A DNA stretch of 64,000 nucleotides from Promicromonospora sukumoe (GCF_014137995.1 NZ_JACGWV010000002.1:62001-126000); one strand, 5' to 3'. Positions 39,737 through 49,933 are shown, counted from the stretch's first letter. Notes: a model not told the origin generated them from the sequence alone. A program made the numbers and translations.

Positions 39737-41077
39737 TTATGCCGTGTCGCCCGGCGCGTCCTGCTCGGCCGGAGCGCGCTCGACCGGCACCGGGAAGGTG
39801 ACGGGGATGCTCGTCGGCTGGCGGATCCACAGGGTCCGCTCCCAGGCGACGTCGGCGGCGGGGATGCGCAGCACCGCCTCCAGCCGGCGCAGGAGGGTCT
39901 CGACGGCGATCCGCGCGATGACGCGGGCCGTCCGGGGCGCCGGGCACGCGTGCGGGCCGGTGCCGAAGGAGACGTGCGCGCGGCTGCCCACGTGGTCCCA
40001 CGGGTCGCCCGTGGTGGTGCGCGGGTCCGTGTTCGCGGCGTGGATCGCGAGGATCACGGGGTCGCCCGCCGCGACGAGCTTGTCGTCGAGCACCACGTCC
40101 TGGCGGGCGAACCGGGGCAGGCTGTGGAGCGTCGGCGTGGAGCGCGACAGCACCTCGTCCATGGCGCTGTCCAGGTCGATGCGGCCGCCGTGCAGCCGCC
40201 CCGAGAACCGTGCGTCGGTCAGGGTGAGCAGCAGGGTCTGCGCCACCCAGGCCGTGAGCGTCAGGTTGCCCGAGTAGGCCACGGTGAGCAGCGTGTGGGT
40301 GACCTCGACGTCCTCCCGCATGCCCGGGTGCGCGACCAGGGAGCTCGCCAGGTCCCGCCGCGGGTGCTCCCGGCGGAGCACGACCAGGTCGCCGAGCATC
40401 CGGTCCACCTCGTGCACGGCGTCGGCGGCGTCGGTGCCGCCTCCCGCGACGCGGCGCGTGAGGTCGAACAGGCGCTGCCCGTCCTCCGGGTCGAAGCCGA
40501 TGATGTCGGCGACCACGAGGAACGGGACCACGGACGCGTACTCCAGCATCAGGTCCGCGCGGCCCCGGTCCTCGAACCGGTCGATGAGCAGGTTGCAGAA
40601 CGACCGCACCTTGGCGGCGACCAGCGGCTCCGAGAGCTGCTCGAACGCGTCGTCAAGGGGTTCGCGCAGGCGCTGCCGCAGCGCGCCGTCGGCGTGGTTG
40701 GCGGACATCCGCTGGTGCGACGTGAACGCGGGGCGCAGGCCCGACGTGCGCGGCAGCCCGCCGCGGGTGTGCCCGCTCCAGAGCTGCGGGTTGGTGGCGA
40801 ACACGTGCTCGTTGCGCATGATGTCGTAGACGAGCCGCTGGCCCATGACCAGCCACGCCGGCACCCCGGGCTCCAGCTCGACCGGGGCCACCTCGCCCCA
40901 CTCCTTCTCGAGCTCGTCGTAGAGCTCGCGGGGGTCGGCCAGCTCCGACGCGCGGACCAGCGGCCTCAGCCGCGGGATGGTGCCCAGCCGCAGCGGCCGG
41001 GTGGCCCGCCAGGGCCGCTCCTCGGTGGTGCGCTCGTCGGTGGTGCGCTGGTCGGTGTTGCGCTTGTCATCGAGCAC
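39737..41077 (-). CDS. cytochrome P450 lacking the ExxR arginine (CYP157/conservon-like)
   Basis: 446 residues. Heme-binding FGTGPHACPAPR with Cys378 is clear. WGEVAPVELEPGVPAWLV (60-77) resembles conservon-associated P450s. The I-helix reads YSGNLTLTAW (268-277), with the acidic residue replaced by Leu. The K-helix reads DEVLSRSTP: E308-V-L-S311, so the Arg of ExxR is missing, as known for CYP157 family members. The N-terminal 24 residues are a Thr/Asp/Glu/Arg repeat. No ferredoxin gene or conservon GTPase genes are adjacent. Divergent from an IclR regulator. Confidence 0.85.
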   Translation of the reverse strand: MLDDKRNTDQRTTDERTTEERPWRATRPLRLGTIPRLRPLVRASELADPRELYDELEKEWGEVAPVELEPGVPAWLVMGQRLVYDIMRNEHVFATNPQLWSGHTRGGLPRTSGLRPAFTSHQRMSANHADGALRQRLREPLDDAFEQLSEPLVAAKVRSFCNLLIDRFEDRGRADLMLEYASVVPFLVVADIIGFDPEDGQRLFDLTRRVAGGGTDAADAVHEVDRMLGDLVVLRREHPRRDLASSLVAHPGMREDVEVTHTLLTVAYSGNLTLTAWVAQTLLLTLTDARFSGRLHGGRIDLDSAMDEVLSRSTPTLHSLPRFARQDVVLDDKLVAAGDPVILAIHAANTDPRTTTGDPWDHVGSRAHVSFGTGPHACPAPRTARVIARIAVETLLRRLEAVLRIPAADVAWERTLWIRQPTSIPVTFPVPVERAPAEQDAPGDTA

Positions 41078-41387
41078 CGTGGCAGGACCTCCCGCGGGAC
41101 CGCACCGGCGCGCGCCGACAGGCCGGATACCGGTGGGAGACTTGTCGGATATGACCTAGTTCGTGTATTTTCATTGATTCACCGTATCTGTGCAGTCGTC
41201 CGTGATCGCGCAGGGTGAACCCAGCCGCGTTGCTACCTTGTACCGTGACCTTGGCCACAGCCGTGGCTAACATGTCTGCGAGGGCAGACAAAGAGTCGCA
41301 CCCTCGAACCACCCTGTCGAGACCTATCGGGTCACGATCACCGTCGATCTGACACCGTTTTAAAGCACCGTCGAGCAAGGGGGGCAC
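41078..41387. promoter_or_regulatory. divergent P450/IclR promoter region
   Basis: 310 bp without a gene and with markedly lower GC than its surroundings (for example around 41150-41200). It has two small inverted repeats: GCCACAGCCGTGGC near 41254, and TGTCTGC-GAGG-GCAGACA at 41273-41290, a plausible IclR operator. AAGGGGGGCAC before the IclR GTG is its ribosome-binding site. Confidence 0.6.
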
Positions 41388-42149
41388 GTGACACTGGACT
41401 CCGAGCGGGAGCGCCCCGACGACCTCGTGCAGAGCGTCGCCCGCGCCTTCCGCGTACTAGAGGTCGTGACCCGCTTTCCGGGCCTGCCCGTGAAGGCGAT
41501 CGCACGTCGCAGCGGCCTCAACCTCTCCACCACGTACCACCTCGTGCGCACGCTCGCGTACGAGGGTTACGTGACCCGGCTCAAGGACGGTACGTACGAC
41601 GTCGGCGAGCAGGTGAGCCACCGGTTCTACGAGCAGCTCGGCTCGCTCGGCCGGGGACCCAACACCCGCGAGGTGCTGCGCCACCTCGCGCAGAGCAGCG
41701 GCTACAGCGCGTACCTGGGACGTATCAGCGCGGGCCGCGTCGTGGTCGTCGACTACGCCGAGGCGCCCGGCTCCCCGTACATCGAGGACCTGGAGCGCGG
41801 GCTCGACGTCTCGGCGCACGCCACCGCGCTCGGCAAGGCGCTGCTGCTGGGCATGTCCCGCCGCGAGCGGCACGAGCTGGTGGTGGAGGCCGGGATGCGC
41901 AAGTTCACCCCGCGCACCGCCGCCGACATGTCGTCGCTCGACGCGCAGCTCGCCCGCCTGCGGCTCGACGGCGTGGTCGAGGAGCACGGCGAGTTCCGCA
42001 ACGACATCGCGTGCGCCGCCCACCTCGTGCCCAAGCGTGGCGGCGGCGACACGGCGTGGGCCGTCGGGCTCAGCATCCCCGGCGAGGTCGTGCCGCCGCA
42101 CGCCCGCCGCGAGCTGAGCCTGGTCGCGGGAGACCTGACCGGGATCTGA
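41388..42149 (+). CDS. IclR family transcriptional regulator
   Basis: 253 residues, GTG start after AAGGGGGG. Winged helix at about 10-75 (SVARAFRVLEVVTRFPGLPVKAIARRSGLNLSTTYHLVRTLAYEGYV), then the IclR effector domain with DYAEAPGSPYIEDLERGLDVSAHATALGKALLLGM and VEEHGEFRNDIACAAHLVP. The effector is unknown. It is divergent from the P450 gene and probably controls it. Confidence 0.93.
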   Translation: MTLDSERERPDDLVQSVARAFRVLEVVTRFPGLPVKAIARRSGLNLSTTYHLVRTLAYEGYVTRLKDGTYDVGEQVSHRFYEQLGSLGRGPNTREVLRHLAQSSGYSAYLGRISAGRVVVVDYAEAPGSPYIEDLERGLDVSAHATALGKALLLGMSRRERHELVVEAGMRKFTPRTAADMSSLDAQLARLRLDGVVEEHGEFRNDIACAAHLVPKRGGGDTAWAVGLSIPGEVVPPHARRELSLVAGDLTGI

Positions 42150-42220
42150 CCGCCGTCGCCGCCCCCGGGCCGACGTGGTCGGCCCGGGGCGCTGCGCTGC
42201 GGTCGGCGTCGGCACCTCTT

Positions 42221-42282
42221 CTTTGAGACCTAAGTTTCTTCGCTTTGCCGCCTCGCAAAGCGAAGAAACTTAGGTCTCAAAG
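42221..42282. repeat. family-A palindrome, copy 2
   Basis: 28-bp perfect arms, the longest in the window, around a 6-nt loop (CGCCTC). The arm core is GAGACCTAAGTTTCTTCGCT. It lies between the convergent IclR and lipid kinase gene ends. Confidence 0.8.
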
Positions 42283-42320
42283 GGAAGCTGCGGACCGGCC
42301 GTTGCAACATCGGGAGACGA

Positions 42321-42485
42321 GCCCGCAGTCCGGACGACGTCGGGCGACGGGCCGGCGGCCTGGACGACGTCGGCGGCCCGCAGTCCGGACGACGTCGGGA
42401 GCCGGGCCGTCGGCTTGGACGACATCGGCGGCCCGCGGTTCGGACGACGTCGGAAGCCGGGCCGGCGGCTTGGACGACGTCGACC
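42321..42485. repeat. three 55-bp tandem repeats
   Basis: Units begin at 42321, 42376 and 42431, each opening GCCCGCAGTCCGGACGACGT (third unit: GCGGTTC) and containing GGACGAC(G/A)TCGGC near the end. The sequence is GC-rich and non-coding on either strand as far as I can judge. It lies between two family-A palindromes. Confidence 0.75.
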
Positions 42486-42494
42486 ATCTCCTTT

Positions 42495-42548
42495 GAGACC
42501 TAAGTTTCTTCGCTTTGGGGCGCCCCAAAGCGAAGAAACTTAGGTCTC
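42495..42548. repeat. family-A palindrome, copy 3: 54-bp perfect palindrome at the lipid kinase end
   Basis: Fully self-complementary with no loop (centre GGGGCGCCCC). The lipid kinase gene reads through the whole element and stops with TAG in the distal arm (42500-42502), so the last 15 or so residues (PKFLRFGAPQSEET) come from the palindrome. Confidence 0.8.
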
Positions 42549-43672
42549 GAAGGAGAGGTGCGGACCGGCCGTTGCGGCGTCAGGCCGGGACACAAGAGGG
42601 TCAGCGACTCGTGGTGCGCCCTGATCGTCACCGGGACCGGGCCCATGGGCTCGCCGTCGGCGTACGTGACCAGGCCCGCCGGGGCCACGAGTCGGACGGC
42701 GGGGGTGCGCAGCGTCGTGACCTCCGGCCGCTCGACGTGCGTGCCGGCCTTGATGAGCGAGTCGAACGCGAGCAGCCGGAACCGGCCCATCGCCTGCACG
42801 AGCGTGACGTCGAGCAGCCCGTCCGTCGGGTCCGCGTCGGGGCAGATCGGCACGCCGCCGCCGTAGGTCCGGGTCAGGCCGATCGCGAGCATGTACCCGT
42901 CCTGCTCCAGCCCGCCCACGTCCAGCCCACCCGTGTCCAGTCCGGCAGCGTCCAGTCCGGCAGCACCCGGGCCGACGGCGTCCAGCCCGTCCGCCGTCGG
43001 CCCAGCGGCATCCGGCCCGACGGCGGCCGCCCCACCCGGCCCGCCCGGCTCCACAGCTCTCGGCCCGGAACCGCCCGGCCCACCCACGCCAGCCTCGTCC
43101 GCACCGACCGGCTCCAGCCGGTACCCGAACCGGCGCAGCCGCAGCCACTCCAGGTAGACCGCGGCCAGGTACCGCGCCGGCCCCCGGGGCCAGGTCATGC
43201 GGTTGGTGCGCTCATTGGTCAGCGAGTCGAGGCCGGCGCAGAGCACGGTGACGAAGTGCCGCACCGTGCCGTCGGCGGCGGTGACGGTGCCCGTGTCGAC
43301 GCGGCGGTGGGCGCCGTCGAGCGCGAGGTCGGCGGCGGCCGCGGCGTCGTCGAGGGGGATGCCGTGCTGGCGGGCCAGGTCGTTGCCGGTGCCGCCGGGG
43401 ATCAGCGCGAGCGGGATGCCCGAGGACAGCAGCGGCCCGAGCACCGAGGAGACCGTGCCGTCCCCGCCGGCCACGACGACGACGTCGGGCCGGGCGTCGA
43501 CGGCCTGCCGCCCGAGCGCGACGGTCTCGTCCGCGTCGGCGCCCTCGTAGACCTTCACGTGCGCGCCCCGGGACCGCAGCCGTTCGACGGCGACGCGGGC
43601 GCCGTCCGCCCCCGCGCCGTGGCCCGAGGCGGGGTTCACGAGCACCGCGATGTGCCCGACCTGCTCACTCAT
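42500..43672 (-). CDS. diacylglycerol kinase-like lipid kinase with repeat insertion
   Basis: 390 residues. DAGK catalytic domain: VLVNPASGHGAG (10-21), VVVAGGDGTVSSVLGPL (69-85) and LIPGGTGNDLARQHGI are the nucleotide-binding motifs; CPDADPTDGLLDVTLVQ and YADGEPMG follow in the C-terminal half. Between them, about 190-255 is a five-residue repeat (GLDAA-GLDTG-GLDVG) and Gly/Pro run that is not part of the family, encoded by 15-bp tandem repeats. The C-terminus is encoded by a palindrome. It phosphorylates a lipid such as diacylglycerol. Next upstream on the same strand is a family-C palindrome, then the AGPS-like gene. Confidence 0.88.
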   Translation of the reverse strand: MSEQVGHIAVLVNPASGHGAGADGARVAVERLRSRGAHVKVYEGADADETVALGRQAVDARPDVVVVAGGDGTVSSVLGPLLSSGIPLALIPGGTGNDLARQHGIPLDDAAAAADLALDGAHRRVDTGTVTAADGTVRHFVTVLCAGLDSLTNERTNRMTWPRGPARYLAAVYLEWLRLRRFGYRLEPVGADEAGVGGPGGSGPRAVEPGGPGGAAAVGPDAAGPTADGLDAVGPGAAGLDAAGLDTGGLDVGGLEQDGYMLAIGLTRTYGGGVPICPDADPTDGLLDVTLVQAMGRFRLLAFDSLIKAGTHVERPEVTTLRTPAVRLVAPAGLVTYADGEPMGPVPVTIRAHHESLTLLCPGLTPQRPVRTSPSRPKFLRFGAPQSEET

Positions 43673-43690
43673 GGCCGCAACCTACCCGAG

Positions 43691-43734
43691 GTGTCAGACG
43701 TACAGGTCCCTCGGGTGACCTGTAGGTCTGACAC
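43691..43734. repeat. family-C palindrome, copy 4
   Basis: GTGTCAGACGTACAGGT / ACCTGTAGGTCTGACAC, one mismatch, loop with CCCTCGGG. It lies between the AGPS-like gene and the lipid kinase gene, which read the same way, so it may separate their transcripts. Confidence 0.75.
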
Positions 43735-43757
43735 GTCCGGGCGAAGCTCGCGAGCCG

Positions 43758-45365
<1,608 letters not shown>

Positions 45366-45512
45366 ACGTCCTCCGGGTCGGGTCGTCGGGTGCGGTTGTC
45401 GGGTGCGGTCGTCGGTCCGGCGGGTCGCGTCGCGGGCGCCCGGCCGTCCGGTCGGCGTCGGACCAGGCCGGCGTTGGCCTCTTCGCGGCGCCGCGTTACA
45501 GTGTTACACAAG

Positions 45513-46154
45513 ATGACAATTCGTAATGCAGGCCCGGACGGAATCACACCGGCCCCCGACGCCTTCGACACTGCCCCCGGCGGCTCCTCCGAGTCTGCCG
45601 ACCGCACCGAGGCGCGCCTCCTGGAGGCCGCGTCCCGGCTCGTCGCCACGCGCGGCACCCGCGGCCTGTCCGTCACGGAGCTGGCCCGCGCGGCCGGCGT
45701 CTCGCGGCCCACGGTCTACCGCCGCTGGGAGTCCGCCGACGACGTGCTGCGCGCCCTGCTCGCGCACCGCGCCCAGCTCGTGATCACCGCCGTGGGCCCG
45801 CGGGCCGCCGACCGCGCGACGATCGTCGCCAAGGTGGTCCGGTTCGGCGACCTGCTGCGCGCCGACCCGGTGTTCGGGCGCCTGCTGACCGACGAGCCCG
45901 AGGTCTTCACGCGGTACGCGTTCGAGCGGATCGGCCGGTCGCAGCGCGTGATCCTGGAGTGGCTCGCCGCCGCGATCGGCGCCGCCCAGCAGGGCGGCAC
46001 GGTCCGCGCCGGTTCCGCCACGGACCTCGCGGTCATGGTGCTGCTCATCTCCCAGTCCGCGGTGCTCTCCCAGCGCACCGTCACCACCGTGATCGACGAC
46101 GACGCCCTGCGGGCCGAGCTCGCGCACGCCCTGGACGGTTACCTCCGCCCCTGA
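45513..46154 (+). CDS. TetR family transcriptional regulator
   Basis: 213 residues from ATG 45513. HTH at about 45-75 (GLSVTELARAAGVSRPTVYRRWESADDVLRALLAHRA), followed by a helical ligand domain. Upstream, GTTACAGTGTTACAC (about 45495-45509) contains a repeated GTTACA word and may be its operator. It lies between the divergent AGPS-like gene and glpD, 65 nt before glpD on the same strand, so it probably controls both. Confidence 0.88.
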   Translation: MTIRNAGPDGITPAPDAFDTAPGGSSESADRTEARLLEAASRLVATRGTRGLSVTELARAAGVSRPTVYRRWESADDVLRALLAHRAQLVITAVGPRAADRATIVAKVVRFGDLLRADPVFGRLLTDEPEVFTRYAFERIGRSQRVILEWLAAAIGAAQQGGTVRAGSATDLAVMVLLISQSAVLSQRTVTTVIDDDALRAELAHALDGYLRP

Positions 46155-46219
46155 CCAGGACGCCGCACCCCGGCGTCCGCCACCCCCGCCACCAGGACCC
46201 CGACCCGGAAGCAGGACCG

Positions 46220-47800
46220 ATGCAGCGCACCGCCCTCACCGCCCGGCGCCGCGCGCGCGAGCTCGACGAGCTCGCCGCCGAGCCGGTGGACCTGCTGGTG
46301 GTCGGCGGCGGCGTGACCGGCGTCGGCGTGGCCCTGGACGCCGCGGCGCGCGGCCTGTCCGTCGCCCTGGTCGAGGCGCACGACCTCGCCTGGGGCACCT
46401 CGCGGTGGAGCTCCAAGCTGGCGCACGGCGGCCTGCGGTACCTCGCCACGGGCGACGTCGGTGTGGCCCGCGAGAGCGCCCGCGAGCGGCACGTGCTGAT
46501 GACGCGCACCGCCCCGCACCTGGTCCGGGCGCTGCCGCAGGTGCTGCCGCTCACCTCGGGCGTCGGGCCGCGGCAGGGCATCACCGCGGGCATCGGGTTC
46601 GGGCTCGGCGACCTCCTGCGGCGCGACGCCGGGACGTCGTCGGACGTGCTGCCCGCACCGCGCCTGGCCCGGCCGGGCGAGGCCGCCCGGCTCGTGCCGG
46701 CGGTCGCCCGCGAGCACCTGCACGGGGCGTGGGTGGCGCACGACGGCCAGCTCGTCGACGACGCGCGGCTCGTCGTCGCCCTGGCCCGCACCGCCGCGGG
46801 GCGCGGGGCGAAGATCCTCACCCGCGTCCGGGCGACGGACCTGCGCGCCGACGGCGCCACGCTCCAGGACACGCTGACCGGCGCCACCCTGACGGCGCGC
46901 GCCCGCGTGGTCGTGAACGCGACCGGCGTCTGGGCCGGGACGGTGGACCCGTCCGTGCGGCTGCGGCCGAGCCGCGGCACCCACGTCGTCGTGCCCGCCG
47001 CCCGGCTGGGCTCGCCGGCGGGCGCACTCATGGTGCCGGTACCCGGCTCCGGCTCGCGGTTCGTGTTCGCGCTGCCGGCCCAGCTCGGCCGCGTCATCAT
47101 CGGCCTCACCGACGAGGAGGCGCCCGGCCCCGTCCCCGACGTGCCCGTGCCCACGCCGTCCGAGATCGACTTCCTGCTGACCACGGTCTCGCGCGTGCTG
47201 GACCGCCCCCTGCTGCCCGACGACGTCGTGGGCGCCTTCGCGGGGCTGCGGCCCCTCGTGGACCGAGCCGGGCCGGACGACGGCGCGGGGCCGGGTTCCG
47301 CCGACCTCTCCCGCAGGCACCTGGTGGAGGTGTCGCCGTCGACGGGCGCGGTCAACGTGCTGGGCGGCAAGCTGACGACCTACCGGAGCATGGCGGAGGA
47401 CGCCGTCGACCTGGCCGTCAAGTACGCCGGCCTCACCGCGGGCCCGTGCTGGACGACGAACCTGCCGCTCGTCGGTGCGAACCCGCTGGTCGAGCCCGTC
47501 GAGACCCGGGCCGAGGCCCTCACCCCCGCCCTCGTCGCCCGCTACGGCGCGGAGGCGGAACAGGTGCTGGCCGCGGCGACCCTGCCGGGTGCGGAGTCCG
47601 CCGTCGGGCAGGGCATCGCGGGCACCGAACATCTGGACGTCACGCGGGCCGAGGTCGAGTGGGCGGTCACGCACGAGGGCGCGCTCGACGCCGACGACGT
47701 CCTGGACCGCCGCACCCGCATCGGCCTGGTCCCGGCGGACCGGGCCGCGGTACGCGACGTCGTCGAGGAGCTGGTCGGGGCCGCCCTGGCGCGCCTCTAG
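46220..47800 (+). CDS. glpD: glycerol-3-phosphate dehydrogenase/oxidase
   Basis: 526 residues from ATG 46220. FAD motif LLVVGGGVTGVGVALDAAARGLSVALVE (25-52), GTSRWSSKLAHGGLRYLATGDVGVA, and VVNATGVWAG, PSRGTHVVVPAARL, VNVLGGKLTTYRSMAEDAVD; the C-terminal domain is about 430-526. It oxidises sn-glycerol 3-phosphate to dihydroxyacetone phosphate and reduces quinone at the membrane. A VEPVET repeat unit sits between the two domains (NPLVEPVETRAEAL). DHAP from this step is the backbone used by AGPS-type enzymes. Confidence 0.95.
   Translation: MQRTALTARRRARELDELAAEPVDLLVVGGGVTGVGVALDAAARGLSVALVEAHDLAWGTSRWSSKLAHGGLRYLATGDVGVARESARERHVLMTRTAPHLVRALPQVLPLTSGVGPRQGITAGIGFGLGDLLRRDAGTSSDVLPAPRLARPGEAARLVPAVAREHLHGAWVAHDGQLVDDARLVVALARTAAGRGAKILTRVRATDLRADGATLQDTLTGATLTARARVVVNATGVWAGTVDPSVRLRPSRGTHVVVPAARLGSPAGALMVPVPGSGSRFVFALPAQLGRVIIGLTDEEAPGPVPDVPVPTPSEIDFLLTTVSRVLDRPLLPDDVVGAFAGLRPLVDRAGPDDGAGPGSADLSRRHLVEVSPSTGAVNVLGGKLTTYRSMAEDAVDLAVKYAGLTAGPCWTTNLPLVGANPLVEPVETRAEALTPALVARYGAEAEQVLAAATLPGAESAVGQGIAGTEHLDVTRAEVEWAVTHEGALDADDVLDRRTRIGLVPADRAAVRDVVEELVGAALARL
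47486..47507. repeat. VEPVET-type repeat in glpD interdomain linker
   Basis: CTGGTCGAGCCCGTCGAGACCC, one change from the core seen elsewhere (GGTCGAGCCTGTCGAGACC); in frame as LVEPVET. Confidence 0.7.
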
Positions 47801-47809
47801 GAGGCGGCT

Positions 47810-48610
47810 CTAGGAGGCTTCGGGAGAGGGCGCGGGCGACGCGGGCGGCGTCGGGGCGGGTTCTCGTTCCCGGCCCGGCGCGCGCAGCACCGACAGCGCC
47901 ACCATGCAGGCGATGAACCCGAGCAGCCAGCCGCCCGGGATGTCGCTCAGCCAGTGGTAGTCCAGCCAGGACATGAGGGCGCCCGCGATCATCACGATGA
48001 CAGCGACCACGGGGATCATCGTGCGCAGCCGGGACACGCTCGGGTACAGCCCGTGCTGGGTGAACAGCAGACACAGGATGAAGAAGCCGGTAAAGAACGT
48101 GTTCGCCGCATGACCCGACGGGAACGCCTGGCCACCGGCGTGCAGCACGTCCATGTTGTGGTGCGGGCCCGTACGGCCCAGGCCGAACTTGGTGCCATAG
48201 CCGATCAGCGCGATGGTCGCGAGGCCCGCCAGGACGGCGAGCACCGGGCGGCGCGTGCAGATGTCCCAGAGCGAGCCGGGGCCGCCCTGCTTGCGGGCCA
48301 CGTAGAGGGCGGTGCCACCCACCATCGGGATGGTGAACATGCGCTCGCCCGTGACGCTGGCGACGATGTCGAGGAAGGCCTTCTCCCACCCGACGGGGTG
48401 GTGCGAGTCCACGTAGTAGTGGAACTGCCAGTCCCACGCGATGAACGGTCCGCGGACGATCACCTGCCAGATGAGGAAGGCGAAGACCAGCACGCCGATG
48501 ACGGCGGCGACCGCGGAGCTGCGCCAGGTGGGACGGGTCGACGGGTCGAGCAGAGCCCCTGTCGATTGTGACTCCACGCGGGTACCACCCCTGCCGTCTG
48601 ATTGCGCCAT
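47810..48610 (-). CDS. PAP2-family membrane phosphatase
   Basis: 266 residues from ATG 48610. Six likely membrane spans. Acid-phosphatase signature spread as in PAP2: KFGLGRTGP (variant of KxxxxxxRP), QAFPSGHAAN (PSGH) and MSWLDYHWLSDIPGG (the third motif, with the essential His). Removes phosphate from lipid phosphates such as phosphatidate or polyprenyl diphosphate. The gene is convergent with glpD, 9 bp apart. The tail is Pro/Ala-rich. Confidence 0.88.
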   Translation of the reverse strand: MAQSDGRGGTRVESQSTGALLDPSTRPTWRSSAVAAVIGVLVFAFLIWQVIVRGPFIAWDWQFHYYVDSHHPVGWEKAFLDIVASVTGERMFTIPMVGGTALYVARKQGGPGSLWDICTRRPVLAVLAGLATIALIGYGTKFGLGRTGPHHNMDVLHAGGQAFPSGHAANTFFTGFFILCLLFTQHGLYPSVSRLRTMIPVVAVIVMIAGALMSWLDYHWLSDIPGGWLLGFIACMVALSVLRAPGREREPAPTPPASPAPSPEAS

Positions 48611-48825
48611 CGAGCCGATCCTACGGGTCCCGGGGTGAATGTTCGGTACCGTAAATGTGTCCGGCAGGCGCTGCGGGTAACGATCTCGGCACGCTCTCAC
48701 CGGCTCAGGGCCGACCGTATACCGTCCGCCTGGGACAAGGCCCCGGGCCGGGCCCGCGAGGCCCGGCGACGGTGCCCCGGAAGGTGCGCGAGATCACCCC
48801 GATGTTCACCCGCCGGCCCGGGGGG

Positions 48826-49848
48826 TCAGCCCCGCGGCGGCGCCGTGCTCTCCCGGACCTCGAGCTCCACGGGGACCACCTCGTGCAGGTCCCCGGCACC
48901 CGCCTTGGCCGGGCCCCCGCCCGCCCGGACCTCCTGCAGCAGCCGGGCCACGAGGCGGCGGCCGATCTCTCCGAAGTCCTGCACCACGGTGGTCAGCGGC
49001 GGCCAGAGGTACTCGGCGAGCAGGATGTCGTCGAACCCCACCACGGACACGTCGCCGGGCACCTCGCGCCCGGCCTCGTGCAGGGCCCGCAGCACCCCGG
49101 CGGCCATCTCGTCGTTGGCGCAGAACACGGCGGTGACCTCGGGGTCCGCGGCGAGCCGCCGTCCGGCGTCGTACCCGGACCCGGCCGTCCAGTCCCCCGG
49201 AACGATCTCGGGGACGGGACGCCCGGCCGCCACCAGCGTGTCCCGCCACGACTCGGCCCGCAGCTGCGCGGGCGCCGAGCCGGCCGGGCCCCGGACGTGG
49301 TGCACGGTGCGGTGCCCCAGGTCCAGGAGGTGCTGGGTGGCGCGGCGGGCGCCGTCGACCTGGTCTGCGCCGACGGCGGGGTGGTGGCCCACGAACCGCG
49401 AGTCGGAGACCACGACGGGCAGGTGGGGCGGCAGCGCGAGCGAGTCGGGCGTGACGGTCTCGGCGCGCACGATCACCAGCCCGTCGATGGCCTGGTGGGA
49501 GAGCCGGGTCGCCGCGGCGGCCACGACGTCGGACGACGGGTTCTCGACGTCGATCAGCGTGACCGTGTAGCCCTCGTTGCGCGCCGCCTCGACGACCGCC
49601 TCGATGGTGCGGGACTCGCCGGTCCGGGCGAGCCCGTGGGCGATCATCCCGATGGTCCTGAAGCTCCCGTACCGCAGGGCGCGCGCCGCCGTGTTGGGCG
49701 CGTAGCCGAGCTGCGCCATCGCGGCGAGCACCTTGTCCCGCGTCGCGGGACGCACGTTGTCGAGTCCCATCGACACACGGGAAACGGTCTGGGTCGACAC
49801 ACCGGCCAGCACCGCGACGTCCCCCAGGGACGGACCTCTGCCCTCCAC
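48826..49848 (-). CDS. LacI family transcriptional regulator
   Basis: 340 residues; I choose GTG 49848 because GAGGAGG lies 8 nt upstream, although ATG 49905 is in frame. HTH at the start: PSLGDVAVLAGVSTQTVSRV; then a periplasmic-binding-protein-like domain with VTAVFCANDEMAAGVLRALHEAGREVPGDVSVVGFDD. Divergent from the sugar ABC operon, with the perfect palindrome TGTTGACGTCAACA between. I infer repression of transport and beta-galactosidase genes, relieved by a galactoside. Confidence 0.93.
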   Translation of the reverse strand: MEGRGPSLGDVAVLAGVSTQTVSRVSMGLDNVRPATRDKVLAAMAQLGYAPNTAARALRYGSFRTIGMIAHGLARTGESRTIEAVVEAARNEGYTVTLIDVENPSSDVVAAAATRLSHQAIDGLVIVRAETVTPDSLALPPHLPVVVSDSRFVGHHPAVGADQVDGARRATQHLLDLGHRTVHHVRGPAGSAPAQLRAESWRDTLVAAGRPVPEIVPGDWTAGSGYDAGRRLAADPEVTAVFCANDEMAAGVLRALHEAGREVPGDVSVVGFDDILLAEYLWPPLTTVVQDFGEIGRRLVARLLQEVRAGGGPAKAGAGDLHEVVPVELEVRESTAPPRG

Positions 49849-49933
49849 GGCATCCACCTCCTCGTGATGTGCCTCGCACCGGTGCGCGCTTGACACCTCC
49901 GGCAACTCACGAGCACCCTAGTCCGCGTCACCA

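Larger units (their letters stand above)
42150..42499. other. gene-free stretch with palindrome and 55-bp tandem repeats
   Basis: The 350 bp after the IclR gene hold a family-A palindrome (42221-42282), then three 55-bp tandem units (42321-42485), then the start of a second family-A palindrome into which the lipid kinase gene ends. The 16 bp GCGGACCGGCCGTTGC follow both palindromes, so the module has been duplicated. Confidence 0.7.

Noticed and set aside
42321..42485. CRISPR-like array
   Set aside because: The 55-bp units are contiguous with no unique spacers and there are no cas genes; it is a plain tandem repeat.
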